Source of the DNA: Natronorubrum bangense
Lineage (GTDB): Archaea > Halobacteriota > Halobacteria > Halobacteriales > Natrialbaceae
Assembly: GCF_004799645.1 (NCBI RefSeq)
Contig: NZ_CP031307.1
Span: forward strand, 62,001-126,000
DNA length: 64,000 bases
Direction: 5' to 3'
Shown: piece after piece, positions 43,418 through 51,989 of the stretch
How positions within the stretch are numbered: the stretch's first letter is position 1
Layout: each line of letters opens with the position of its first letter
Position numbers and translations under genes: made by a program
The notes under the pieces: model-generated
Told to the model about the DNA's origin: nothing
The model's input: only the letters and a program-made list of their open reading frames with translations
Databases searched by the model: none

Positions 43418-43745
43418 TGAAATCTCACCAGGAACAGCCGTGTAGGGAACGGTTCGGCGTGACAGTCAGCGACGGGACAGTTCCACGTTCCAACTTGGGA
43501 AGTCGACCACACTGTTCGAAGAGGCACACTCGAGTCGGTGAACCGTCTGTAACAGGGAACACACTCATGAGTGTGCTGTTGACGGCAGGGGAGCAATAGT
43601 TATGGACACTCAAGGCGACTCCCTCGCCCCTTTAGGCACAGGATGATGCCGAGACAGCCTCGGACGAGGCGCTCGGCGACAAACAGCGACATCTGCGTTC
43701 GATTAGCCGTGTTGACGACCCGCCGTTCAGAAACTGAAACGGTGA
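43418..43745. other. Intergenic region with a perfect 16-bp palindrome
   Basis: 328 nt between the flippase stop and the sulfatase-like start, both leftward. It contains CACACTCATGAGTGTG at 43560-43575, a perfect palindrome. I see no gene. Confidence 0.5.
43560..43575. promoter_or_regulatory. Perfect 16-bp palindrome CACACTCATGAGTGTG
   Basis: A symmetric site about 140 nt upstream of the sulfatase-like gene. It has the form of an operator for a dimeric regulator. A half-site, CACACTCGAG, lies nearby at 43525-43534. Not seen elsewhere in the window by eye. Confidence 0.4.
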
Positions 43746-45299
43746 TCAGTCGGCCGAAAACGAACTCGCTGGCTCGCCGCGCTCGTCCGGTATCCACCGC
43801 CGAACGAGCGGTATCGAGACGCCGAGTTTGTCCTCGAAGAGCGTGATGACGGCCAGATCATCTGGCTCGAGGCCGCCGGCGAGACCGAGGACGACCACCG
43901 AACCGAGACCGACCGCGACGAGAAATGGAACGACGGTGACGATCGAGATCGCTATCCACGGCGAAAGGAAGTACACGAGCGGTAACAGCACGGCTGGGAG
44001 GGCGAGATAACAACGAAGCGCTTCTGGCGAAATCGGCGTAATACCGTATCGGATTGCAAGGACGCCACAGATAATGCCGTGCTGTGTGATCAGTGACATA
44101 ACGGACGCGACACCTGCGCCCATGAACCCGAACTGCGGAATCAAGAGCAGATTGATAGTGATGTTCATCGTGATTCCGATCACATTCCCGATTGCGATCC
44201 AGGTGGTCACGCCAATCGCGGACAGCGTCTCCCGATCCCGTCCGGCGGCGGCGCTCAAAAAAAAGCCGACGGCGAGGATTGGCAACACTGCCGCCGCCTC
44301 AGCGTACGATTCGCCGAAGACAAACGTGATGACGTCGTGCGGAAAGACGACGAGCAGGAGAAATGCCGGGAACGTGATGACGTACACCCATTTCGTCGTC
44401 GTCGCGTAGATGTCGTCGATGGCTCCGCGCTCGCCGTCGGCGTCGAGTCTCGAGACGATGGGCAGATACAGGAAGCCGAACGCACCGAGGACAACGGTCA
44501 GTCCGCTGGCGATCGGATACGCGGCGTCGTACATTCCAACTTCGTAGGAGCTGCGGAAGAAGCCAAGCATCAGGGTGTCCGTCGTCGTCAGCATGACGCC
44601 GACGACCGTCGAGACGATCAGCGGGGCGGAGAACACGAGCAGTTCTTTCGTGTGGGTTTGGTACTCGCCTCGGAGTCGCATGACTCGTCGTAACAGCACG
44701 TTCGCGAGGAGAAACGCGAGGATCGCCGCGAGCAGGTAGGCGATCCCCACGACGGCGATCGCCATGCCGGCGAGCAACAACACGGTGATCAAGGCGATCC
44801 GGAATAAGGGATAGAAGAAATTCTGGATAGCCATTGGGTACACCGTGTTTTCGAACCCGCGAATCGTGGCAACGGCGATCCGAAATCCGGCGACGAACGG
44901 CAGCGCGAGTGCAAGCAGTCGGATGAGCGTCACTGCCTCGTCGGTTTCGAACAGGTTCGCGGCGATCACGTCGGCGGAGACGAACATCACGGCGCTGATC
45001 ACGAGCGAGAAGATGGCGGTGAGTATCAGTCCGCTCACCCACACACCCCGTTGATCTTCGGCGTTGTCGTACCGCGGAATGAATCGCGATACACCCTGGG
45101 AACAGCCGGCGAGCGCGATAGTGACTGTGATGGTCAATAGCGCGAGACCAATACTCACCTCTCCGTAGGCATCCGGCGAAAGCAGTCGACCGATGACGAT
45201 CCGCTCGCCTAACTGTGCCACCGACGAGACGATCCCGCCGACCAACACGATAGCCGCACTCGAAAGGATCGCCGACAGTTCGGTCTCTCGATCGACCAT
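43746..45299 (-). CDS. Polysaccharide flippase (Wzx/MATE-like)
   Basis: A 517-residue integral membrane protein with about 14 hydrophobic segments. The start, LSSAAIVLVGGIVSSVAQLGERIVIGRLLSPDAYG, is typical of Wzx/RfbX-like flippases; later AGCSQGVSRFIPRYD, VMLTTTDTLMLGFFRSS near residue 245 and FLYLPIVSRLDADGE fit the same family. It flips lipid-linked oligosaccharide across the membrane. Its ATG shares one base with the stop of the AlkP gene (TGATG at 45299), so the two are translated together. Pairing a flippase with an AlkP-type enzyme suggests the AlkP acts just before or after export. Confidence 0.9.
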   Translation of the reverse strand: MVDRETELSAILSSAAIVLVGGIVSSVAQLGERIVIGRLLSPDAYGEVSIGLALLTITVTIALAGCSQGVSRFIPRYDNAEDQRGVWVSGLILTAIFSLVISAVMFVSADVIAANLFETDEAVTLIRLLALALPFVAGFRIAVATIRGFENTVYPMAIQNFFYPLFRIALITVLLLAGMAIAVVGIAYLLAAILAFLLANVLLRRVMRLRGEYQTHTKELLVFSAPLIVSTVVGVMLTTTDTLMLGFFRSSYEVGMYDAAYPIASGLTVVLGAFGFLYLPIVSRLDADGERGAIDDIYATTTKWVYVITFPAFLLLVVFPHDVITFVFGESYAEAAAVLPILAVGFFLSAAAGRDRETLSAIGVTTWIAIGNVIGITMNITINLLLIPQFGFMGAGVASVMSLITQHGIICGVLAIRYGITPISPEALRCYLALPAVLLPLVYFLSPWIAISIVTVVPFLVAVGLGSVVVLGLAGGLEPDDLAVITLFEDKLGVSIPLVRRWIPDERGEPASSFSAD

Positions 45300-46966
45300 C
45301 AGAGATAGCCCAGATCCTCAAGCCTCTCGGTCACCTTTTCATCGTTCGCCCGCGGTTCGGAGTGGTCAGTGTCGTATGAGACGGTGCCATAGTTGGCTCG
45401 GTCGTGCTGCTCGGCGAGCAGTCCGTCCGGAACGGTTCCGGTCATGCGCTCCGGCACCGAGTGGCCGAGCAGTCCCATGGTAATCGGCGCGATATCGGTC
45501 AGCGAGAGCTGGGACTGAGAGATCGATTGGTCGCCCGAGAACCCGGGCCCAGCCCCGACGAAGACGCCGTTCGGCTTGTGATCGTGCTTCTCGACCGGGA
45601 GGAATTTCCGACCGTATAGCGCATGCGAAACCGTGTGGTTCATTTCGGTCGGAAGGAAGCATACGTCGGGTGCGCGCTCGAGGTACGGGCCGTCGTAGAG
45701 CGCTTCGCGCCGGCAGACGAACTCGAACGCCGGCTCTCCGTCGGGCGTCTCGAGCGACGACAGTAGCGAGATGAGTTCGTCCCGGACGGCTTCGTAATCC
45801 GACGACGAGACGACACCGTTTGGTTCACGCCCGGCGAGATTGACGCGGATTCCCATCCGTGATCCTTTGGCGCAGTACGCTTTGGATCGACGCCAATCGA
45901 CGCTTTCCTGCACGGCCGTTGCTTTGAGCGTGTCCGGCGCGAGGTCGACGAGCGTCGATCCGAGTCCAACCCGTTCTGCGGCAGCGTAGACGTCGACCGG
46001 TTCGACGCCGAGTCTGGACGCCAACCGCCTGCCGAACAACAGCGGCTTCTCGAGGCCACTGGGCGCTGTGTCACCTTCGTCCCCGTCCCCATCTTCGTCG
46101 GTCGCTCCCGCTCGGTCGGTCTCCGCGAGCGCCCCTTTATCAACGGACGGCGTCGATCGGCCGCCGTCGTCGATGGTCTCGACGAAACCGTTCGATCGAA
46201 GGATATCATTGATGTGGATCTGATAGCCGCTCACCGGTCCGATTCCGTGGTCCGAGCAAAGAACGACATTGACGGGTTCTTCGACGGCCTCGAGGACATC
46301 CCCGACGACGCGATCGGCAGCTTCGTACACCGTTCGGAAGCGACGTTCTTCGTCAAAGTGATGGAAGACGGCGTCGGTCTTCTGGACTTGCAGGATCGCC
46401 AGATCCCACTCGTGGCGCTCGAGCAGCGCTACCGCGGCGCGGCGCCGCTGATCGATCAACTCGAGGTAGCCGTCGAACTTCGCGTCGAGGTCGGTACTCA
46501 TCTCGGCGCTCGAATAGACGGTGTACTCCTCGCCGATGGCGTCCGATACGTCGTCGCGAACTCCTTCGGGGTACCCCACTGCATCTTCCGTCGCGAGATA
46601 CCCCGGAATGAGCACGCCCTCGAGGGATTCCGCGGGGTGGGTGACGGGGACGTTCATGACGATCGATCGATCCCCTTCTTTAGAGAGGTAGTTCCAGAGC
46701 GCCGGCTGCTGAACGTTGCTGCGCGAGACGTGCGCCCCCTCGTCGGGATAGCCATCGTAGGTGAAGAATCCGTAGACGCCGTGGTGACTGGGGTCAGTTC
46801 CGGTGTACATCGAGGGCCAAGCACTTCCGGTCCACGGCGGGTGGGTAGATCGGAGCGATGCTTCAGTCCCCTGGTCGCGGAGACGGCTGATATTCGGGAG
46901 TGACCCGTCGAACAAGTCTAGATACCGGAAGTCGAGAGCGTCGAACCCAAAAACAATGGTTTTCAT
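45299..46966 (-). CDS. Alkaline phosphatase superfamily protein (type I phosphodiesterase-like), class A
   Basis: A 555-residue soluble protein. IVFGFDALDFRYLD gives the first Asp near residue 9, HPPWTGSAWPSMYTGTDPSHHG near 42 the probable Thr nucleophile, QKTDAVFHHF a metal pair, LCSDHGIGP near 245 and VEKHDHKPNGVFVG the last His. Between about residues 285 and 300 is an acidic low-complexity insert (DEDGDGDEGD) not present in the paralogs. It ends in VTERLEDLGYL. Its stop overlaps the start of a flippase by one base. A GATAACAAA element lies 115 nt upstream. Inferred role: phosphodiester chemistry on the glycan or lipid-linked sugar. Confidence 0.85.
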   Translation of the reverse strand: MKTIVFGFDALDFRYLDLFDGSLPNISRLRDQGTEASLRSTHPPWTGSAWPSMYTGTDPSHHGVYGFFTYDGYPDEGAHVSRSNVQQPALWNYLSKEGDRSIVMNVPVTHPAESLEGVLIPGYLATEDAVGYPEGVRDDVSDAIGEEYTVYSSAEMSTDLDAKFDGYLELIDQRRRAAVALLERHEWDLAILQVQKTDAVFHHFDEERRFRTVYEAADRVVGDVLEAVEEPVNVVLCSDHGIGPVSGYQIHINDILRSNGFVETIDDGGRSTPSVDKGALAETDRAGATDEDGDGDEGDTAPSGLEKPLLFGRRLASRLGVEPVDVYAAAERVGLGSTLVDLAPDTLKATAVQESVDWRRSKAYCAKGSRMGIRVNLAGREPNGVVSSSDYEAVRDELISLLSSLETPDGEPAFEFVCRREALYDGPYLERAPDVCFLPTEMNHTVSHALYGRKFLPVEKHDHKPNGVFVGAGPGFSGDQSISQSQLSLTDIAPITMGLLGHSVPERMTGTVPDGLLAEQHDRANYGTVSYDTDHSEPRANDEKVTERLEDLGYL

Positions 46967-47081
46967 GATTTAGTGGGTACAGCGGTTGACGTGTTTGTTC
47001 TCGAACCATTCCACGCCGAAGAGTGCGGACAGTACCGGGTGTCTCCGATTCATCAACACCGACGATCACACGTTATGACTT

Positions 47082-47090
47082 TGTTATCGA
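47082..47090 (-). promoter_or_regulatory. GATAACAAA promoter-like motif
   Basis: Exact copy on the minus strand, 115 nt before the AlkP start at 46966. This is longer than the usual spacing and may mean a long leader or a different role. Confidence 0.4.
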
Positions 47091-47172
47091 TTGATTTCTT
47101 TCTAGAACAGAACCCCGTGGACCGCTCGGGTGGACGAAATCAACGACTGTAACGGTGTTTGTGTTCGTGGCC

Positions 47173-48999
47173 TCATTCGGCCCCGGCGTTGATGTAGTAC
47201 AACTCGAAATCACCGTTCGACTGGATGCGGTCGACCCCCTGCTCGGTCGTTGCCGACTGCAGATCCTGCTCTGTGTACCGCAGGCCGTGGTAGGCGTGTT
47301 GCTCGCGCTCGTAATCTGCCTTCGTGAGTATCAGATAGCGATCCGAATCGTAGGACGACACCAATCCATCTTCGACCGCCGATTCGGAGGCGCTCTCGTG
47401 TGACCGCATACGTTCTTCGTTCCCGTGAATCGCGTCGTCGAATCGGTCAATAGTACCCCGAAGACCGACAAACTCGATGTCGTCACTCTGGTTTGCGAAC
47501 GCTGTCTCGTAGCCGTTCATCGATGAGTCGGTGACGTGTGGCGACGCGTTGTAGATGTACGGCGAGGGGAAAATTACGAGTAACGAAGCCACCAGCAGAA
47601 TGGCGAACCCGACCGAGAAGATTGGTTGGACGCTGCGGCGGGAGAGACGGCGCGAGAGCGACGTGAATCCAATCGTGATGGCGACCGAGCCAAGCACGAT
47701 GGCAAAGACCATCATCAGCCCAAAGACACGGAAGTATATCTCTGACCCGGAAGCAATAAAGTAGAGGACGAACAGCGCACCGAGCGCGGCAAGACCGGCG
47801 GTGAAGTACGCCGTCATCGCTGGCACAGCCTCATACTGCGTTCGGACACCGAGCCCGAACACGGCAACAATCAGACCGGCGACGAGTAATATCATCACCA
47901 GACTCGTTCCGAAGAGTTTGAGAAAGATTTCGGTCATGCTCGCGCCAATCGTGCTCAGCGACGCCCCCTGAGACGCGACGGCTGCTCCTGCCTCTCCGGT
48001 TCCGAAAATAAAGTCAGCGGCCGAAGTCGCGATGTATTCGACCGTATCGAGGTAGAACCCGACACTGGCAGTCCAGGCCAGAAACACGACAAGTAAAAGC
48101 AACGTCTGTCCGTACAGCGGCCGGTGGGATCGAATCGTGCTCGCGACCGTGGATCGACTGCTCTCGGCCGTGGACCGACGAGCGAAAAACTGTACGAGAC
48201 AGATCGCGATAGCGACAGGCAAGAGATGCGCGACGAGTTGGGGGTGATACACGACCGCTGCAACCGATAAGAGTGCAAGGGTTGCCCCGGCAGTAGACAC
48301 CACCGCCTCACTCTGATCCGATTGGAGGTACTTCGTGAGTACGTACACGAAAAGCGCCGAAAACAGCACTGCCTGTGTCATTGGGTGGGGATGATGATGC
48401 GTAGCAATCGTGGTTATCGGAAGTAACAGGAATGCTGAAAAAGTCGCAATAGTGGTTGCTTCTGGTGTTGGTATAATATTTCTTACACATAGTGGGATGA
48501 ACACGAGAAATATAATCGTCGCAAGTAACGTGACGAACAACATTGCTCGAGAAATCGGAATTCCGATAGCTGCGCTGATAAACGTCCCACTCGTGTGAAT
48601 GCCAGGATAGGCGAGATCTGTCGGAAGAATAGATCCGTCGCTGATAGCCGTCGCCCATCCAAGATGAGTCAACGCGTCGTGGTGTCCATAGTACTGGTAG
48701 TTCCGGATGAGTGGCAAACCAGTGAAGACGACCATTACAAGTCCGCCGAGGGCGAGTGCAATCGAACGACTTCCTCGATGAGCGCTCGAGAAAGGAACGA
48801 ACGAAACGGCCAACGCGATGGCCAGCGCAACGAGCAGACCAACCCAGACGGCCGAAGGCGTCATCGAGTAAATCGACAGCTCGTATCCAATTGCTGGAGT
48901 GGCGTGGGCAACGAGTGCGCTCCCAGCTAGCGCGAGGAATCCGATCGACAGAATCAGTCTTGTGATTATTTCGTCATCCGCGATTGAGTGAGTTGACAT
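47173..48999 (-). CDS. GT-C-like polytopic membrane protein
   Basis: A 608-residue membrane protein with about 13 hydrophobic segments. The N-terminus ends one segment with GYELSIYSMTPSAVWVGLLVA; the next loop has RNYQYYGHHDALTHLGWA near residue 125, followed by AYPGIHTSG. Such a large first extracellular loop with acidic residues recalls GT-C glycosyltransferases and polysaccharide polymerases. The C-terminal 100 residues are soluble and end ELYYINAGAE. A paralog of similar length starts at 59877 and shares all these features. It likely transfers or polymerises sugars outside the membrane; this is inferred from topology. Confidence 0.72.
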   Translation of the reverse strand: MSTHSIADDEIITRLILSIGFLALAGSALVAHATPAIGYELSIYSMTPSAVWVGLLVALAIALAVSFVPFSSAHRGSRSIALALGGLVMVVFTGLPLIRNYQYYGHHDALTHLGWATAISDGSILPTDLAYPGIHTSGTFISAAIGIPISRAMLFVTLLATIIFLVFIPLCVRNIIPTPEATTIATFSAFLLLPITTIATHHHPHPMTQAVLFSALFVYVLTKYLQSDQSEAVVSTAGATLALLSVAAVVYHPQLVAHLLPVAIAICLVQFFARRSTAESSRSTVASTIRSHRPLYGQTLLLLVVFLAWTASVGFYLDTVEYIATSAADFIFGTGEAGAAVASQGASLSTIGASMTEIFLKLFGTSLVMILLVAGLIVAVFGLGVRTQYEAVPAMTAYFTAGLAALGALFVLYFIASGSEIYFRVFGLMMVFAIVLGSVAITIGFTSLSRRLSRRSVQPIFSVGFAILLVASLLVIFPSPYIYNASPHVTDSSMNGYETAFANQSDDIEFVGLRGTIDRFDDAIHGNEERMRSHESASESAVEDGLVSSYDSDRYLILTKADYEREQHAYHGLRYTEQDLQSATTEQGVDRIQSNGDFELYYINAGAE

Positions 49000-49032
49000 T
49001 CGAAGCTGCTACAGCGTTTTCTGATAACAGAC

Positions 49033-49041
49033 CTTGTTATT
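49033..49041 (-). promoter_or_regulatory. AATAACAAG motif variant (minus strand)
   Basis: Seven of nine positions match GATAACAAA. It lies 33 nt upstream of the membrane protein start at 48999 and in its direction. Confidence 0.38.
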
Positions 49042-49132
49042 CACTGGTTTCTATACGTAACACAGCCAATACCCGCATCACAGCTTTTGCAGCGTTGGTT
49101 TCGAAGTTTTTGCTTCAACGACGCCACGCAAG

Positions 49133-49177
49133 CCCCGTCCTCAGAGCGCCGAAGGCGCTCAGGGCGGGGTAGTTGAC
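49133..49177 (+). mobile_element. Orphan right end of an IS200/IS605-type element (omega-RNA-like hairpin)
   Basis: CCCCG (49133-49137) pairs with CGGGG (49165-49169); the inner stem GAGCGCC / GGCGCTC closes a GAA loop. The tail TAGTTGAC (49170-49177) resembles the right ends of haloarchaeal IS1341-type elements. No tnpB lies beside it. Any guide would start at 49178 (ATGGGAAACGTATGCGACTC). Confidence 0.55.
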
Positions 49178-49382
49178 ATGGGAAACGTATGCGACTCGAG
49201 GGTGCAACCGACAGCGCCGTAAATAAGCGATCCTCAACGAAGGCACAATCGGAATGTAATACCCACGCCGACGACAAACGAGACGGCGAGGTGGACCTCT
49301 CGGAAAGACAGTTCAAACACCCGTGGGGAGGTCAAACTCGTAAAAAAGTTCGCACAAGCGGTGGCAGTCCCGCTAACAGAGC

Positions 49383-50420
49383 TTACTCGTCGTCGAGGTC
49401 TTCGCCGATCTCGGTCCAGAAGTAGCCGTGACGATAGGCGTTGTCGGTGGTTGGTGTCTCGGGAACTTCGTCGTCGTACAGCAACACCGCAATTCGAACG
49501 CTTCCGCTTTCAGCGTTCGGTGTAACGTTCTGTTCGTCTGTTTCAGTGACACCGTCACTGACACTGTGCTCGGTCCGTTGTAACTCCGTCCGCTCGGAGA
49601 CGTCGCCATCGTTGATCCACTGTTCTTGGATGACGACGGTGTAGTCCTTATCCTGACCTTCCTGGTTCTCGATAGCGGTTATAAACGACATCGATTCGCC
49701 AGGCTCGATATCCGAGGGGTAGCCAGCAGCAACTAGTTCACCCGAATCGTCTTCGGTGAGCAACTGGAGGTCGGTGTACTGTTCGCCCTGCTGTGGGGAG
49801 ACGAGCGCGTAGCCGACACTCGTCAGGGCAAGAAGCATACTGACGACGAGGACCACGTTGACAGCGGTATGGACAGTCGATCCTGTTCCGAATATCGCCG
49901 TCCGGAGGGCACCGAGTGTTCGACCGAGACGGAACTGATATCGGTCACGGACAGGCACTCGAAATCGTCTGATACTGGCGACAGCGACACCAGCCAAGAC
50001 AAAGCTGCTCACGATGCCGACCACGGTCGAGGTGGTAAACCCCCACGAGAAAAAAGCGATGACAAGTCCGAGCAGCGGAAGAAGTGCGAAACTCAGGCCG
50101 AACGCGAGTGCGACGCGTTCGACATCGGTCACATCCCACGTCTGTCCGATTAGTGGCGTTGACTCGGTCGTTTCAATCGGTGACGTGCGGGGAAACAGAA
50201 CCGAGACCATGGCATACCCGGGTGCGAGAAACAACAGCGGAAAGCCGACTGCGGCTCGCACGACCGGAGATGTGACGTCGACAGCTGTCAGCAGTATGGT
50301 TGCAACAGCGACGAATCCAGCAACGCCAACGAGATCGGTCGGGATCCGGGCGAAGAGATGTTTGATGTCTAGCCCAACGGCTGCAAACGGCCGAAACGTT
50401 CGGTTCAGGATGTCTTTCAT
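49383..50420 (-). CDS. DUF1616 membrane protein
   Basis: A 345-residue protein of the DUF1616 family, common in archaeal surface-glycan loci. Hydrophobic segments occur near residues 30-48, 55-75, 105-130, 135-150 and 190-210; FPLLFLAPGYAMVSVLFP near residue 60 is the family's signature region, followed by ERVALAFGLSFALLPLLG. The C-terminal 130 residues are extracytoplasmic and beta-rich (GESMSFITAIENQEGQDKDY). Function unknown; probably part of the glycan export or assembly apparatus. Divergent from the FemAB-like gene at 50763. Confidence 0.8.
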   Translation of the reverse strand: MKDILNRTFRPFAAVGLDIKHLFARIPTDLVGVAGFVAVATILLTAVDVTSPVVRAAVGFPLLFLAPGYAMVSVLFPRTSPIETTESTPLIGQTWDVTDVERVALAFGLSFALLPLLGLVIAFFSWGFTTSTVVGIVSSFVLAGVAVASIRRFRVPVRDRYQFRLGRTLGALRTAIFGTGSTVHTAVNVVLVVSMLLALTSVGYALVSPQQGEQYTDLQLLTEDDSGELVAAGYPSDIEPGESMSFITAIENQEGQDKDYTVVIQEQWINDGDVSERTELQRTEHSVSDGVTETDEQNVTPNAESGSVRIAVLLYDDEVPETPTTDNAYRHGYFWTEIGEDLDDE

Positions 50421-50762
50421 TTATTCGTCAGTTATACGGATATCGATCGTTCCCGTCATTGTTACTAGTCGCATAACCGACTATTCAGCCCGGCTACCAG
50501 TTTGGCAGTCGATAAACGATCAAACCAGCCAGCGACCAGAACCGGCAGGATTCGGTGTAGAGGGCGGAGATGCGAGGGCACAGCAGCCAGCGATAGCTCA
50601 CTGTTCTGTGGCAGGATTTCGCTTCCCCATCGAACCCAACTCGAGTGGCCAGAACGACAGAAACAGGATGCTTACAAAGTGATCGGACCGCGATTTCGGT
50701 CGTATGAAACGCCGAGCGACCCACGACAGCACTCGAGCAGCCATCTCCGGGTGGTCGAACAG
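50421..50762. other. Divergent promoter region between DUF1616 and FemAB-like genes
   Basis: 342 nt. It has AGTAACAAT (minus strand, about 50458-50466), a weak relative of the cluster motif, 37 nt before the DUF1616 start. No recognisable element directly precedes the FemAB start at 50763. The frame open upstream of 50763 is not supported as coding. Confidence 0.45.
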
Positions 50763-51773
50763 ATGAGTATCGACGTCCGCGTCGCGACAGACGACGACCT
50801 GGAGCGATGGAACGGCTACGTCGCACAGTCGCCACAGGGGACGCTGTGTCACGAACTCGAGGCGCTACGAGTCCAGGCCGAACACGCAGACGCGAAGATC
50901 CACCCACTGATCGGGTTCAAAGGGCAGGAGCCGGTTGGACTGTTTCCCGTCTTCGAGATTGCGAAGCAGTTCGTCACGACGGTGTTCTCCCCACCCCCAC
51001 ACCTCCGCGTGCCGTATCTCGGGCCGGCGTTTCTGAACATGGGGAAACTGAAACAGCGAAAGCGCGAGCGTCGCCGCCAGCGGTTCATGGACGGCTGTTT
51101 CGAGTGGATCGAGTCGGAACTGAATCCGAAGTACGGCCACATTCGAACGGCGACGGCGTTCGAGGATTCGCGGCCGTTCAAGTGGAACGCCTACGACGTG
51201 ACACCGGAGTACACCTACGCCGTCGACCTCACCGTCGGAAAAGAGGATCTCCTGATGTCGTTCAGCAGCGACGCCCGAAGCAACATCCGGAACACCGACG
51301 ACGACGCCTACGAGGTCACAGTCGGCGGCCCCGAAGAGATTCGCCTGATCCACGAGCAGGTGAAACACCGGTATGAGTCCCAGGACATCAGCTTTGGCGT
51401 CCCAGTCGAGTTCGTCCTCGAGCTCGCCGATCGAACCGAGAACGGCCACGTGCGGCCGTACACCCTTCGTGTGGACGGCGAGTTCGTCGGCGGCATCCTG
51501 GCGCTTGAGTACGACGGCACCACGGGTCGGTGGATGGGCGGAGTGCGGACCGACGCCGACGTCGACGTGCCGACGAACGATCTGCTCGACTGGGGAATTA
51601 TGAACGACGGCCTCGAGAACGGCCTCGAGACGTACGATCTCGTGGGAGCCGACACGCGCCGGATCAATCGATACAAAGCGAAGTTCAACCCCGACCTAGA
51701 GACGTACTACAGCCTCGAGTACGGCTCGTGGGGGATGCGAACGATCGCGTCGCTGTACGACAGTGTCAAGTGA
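50763..51773 (+). CDS. FemAB/GNAT-like acyl- or aminoacyl-transferase
   Basis: A 336-residue protein, very similar to the one at 2486. Shared landmarks include GFKGQEPVGLFPVF near residue 52, PYLGPAFLNMGKLKQRKRERR, LMSFSSDARSNIRNTDDDAY near 165 and YDLVGADTRRINRYKAKFNPDLE at the end. The frame stays open to 50502, but the ATG at 50763 aligns exactly with the start of the paralog. It precedes an AlkP-family gene by 216 nt, so the FemAB-AlkP pair found at 858-3496 recurs here in the opposite gene order. Probable amino-group modification in glycan assembly. Confidence 0.83.
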   Translation: MSIDVRVATDDDLERWNGYVAQSPQGTLCHELEALRVQAEHADAKIHPLIGFKGQEPVGLFPVFEIAKQFVTTVFSPPPHLRVPYLGPAFLNMGKLKQRKRERRRQRFMDGCFEWIESELNPKYGHIRTATAFEDSRPFKWNAYDVTPEYTYAVDLTVGKEDLLMSFSSDARSNIRNTDDDAYEVTVGGPEEIRLIHEQVKHRYESQDISFGVPVEFVLELADRTENGHVRPYTLRVDGEFVGGILALEYDGTTGRWMGGVRTDADVDVPTNDLLDWGIMNDGLENGLETYDLVGADTRRINRYKAKFNPDLETYYSLEYGSWGMRTIASLYDSVK

Positions 51774-51954
51774 CTGAGATTCGAGATCGGAAGCGTCTCA
51801 TCCAGCGGAGCACCCGTTTTGTCTCTCTGTGCCAAAGAGGAGACGTGGTAGGGCATGATTTCGCCGCTGCTTTTGAGAGGGAGTCAGCGTTCGGTCCGTC
51901 CGCTGTGGCACCAGGCTATGTCCGGTAAACGTAGACGCTGCTGGTAATCTAGGT

Positions 51955-51963
51955 CATAACGAA
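51955..51963 (+). promoter_or_regulatory. CATAACGAA motif variant
   Basis: Seven of nine positions match GATAACAAA, and the spacer to the ATG at 51990 is exactly 26 nt, as for the paralogous gene at 858. Confidence 0.4.
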
Positions 51964-51976
51964 AGGTCAGTATCGT

Positions 51977-51983
51977 GGAGGTG
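51977..51983 (+). promoter_or_regulatory. Ribosome-binding site GGAGGTG
   Basis: Strong match to the 16S rRNA tail, 6 nt before the ATG at 51990. It excludes the GTG at 51975 as start and by analogy supports 858 for the paralog. Confidence 0.6.
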
Positions 51984-51989
51984 TCGGTG

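Larger units (their letters stand above)
49000..49382. other. Intergenic region with orphan IS200/IS605-type right end
   Basis: It carries an AATAACAAG motif variant (49033-49041, minus strand) and a long GC-rich hairpin with TAGTTGAC tail (49133-49177). No transposase gene or clear fragment is present. Confidence 0.55.

Noticed and set aside
44005..44015. GATAACAAC in the flippase gene
   Set aside because: Inside a coding sequence, one mismatch, no start downstream at the typical distance; treated as chance.
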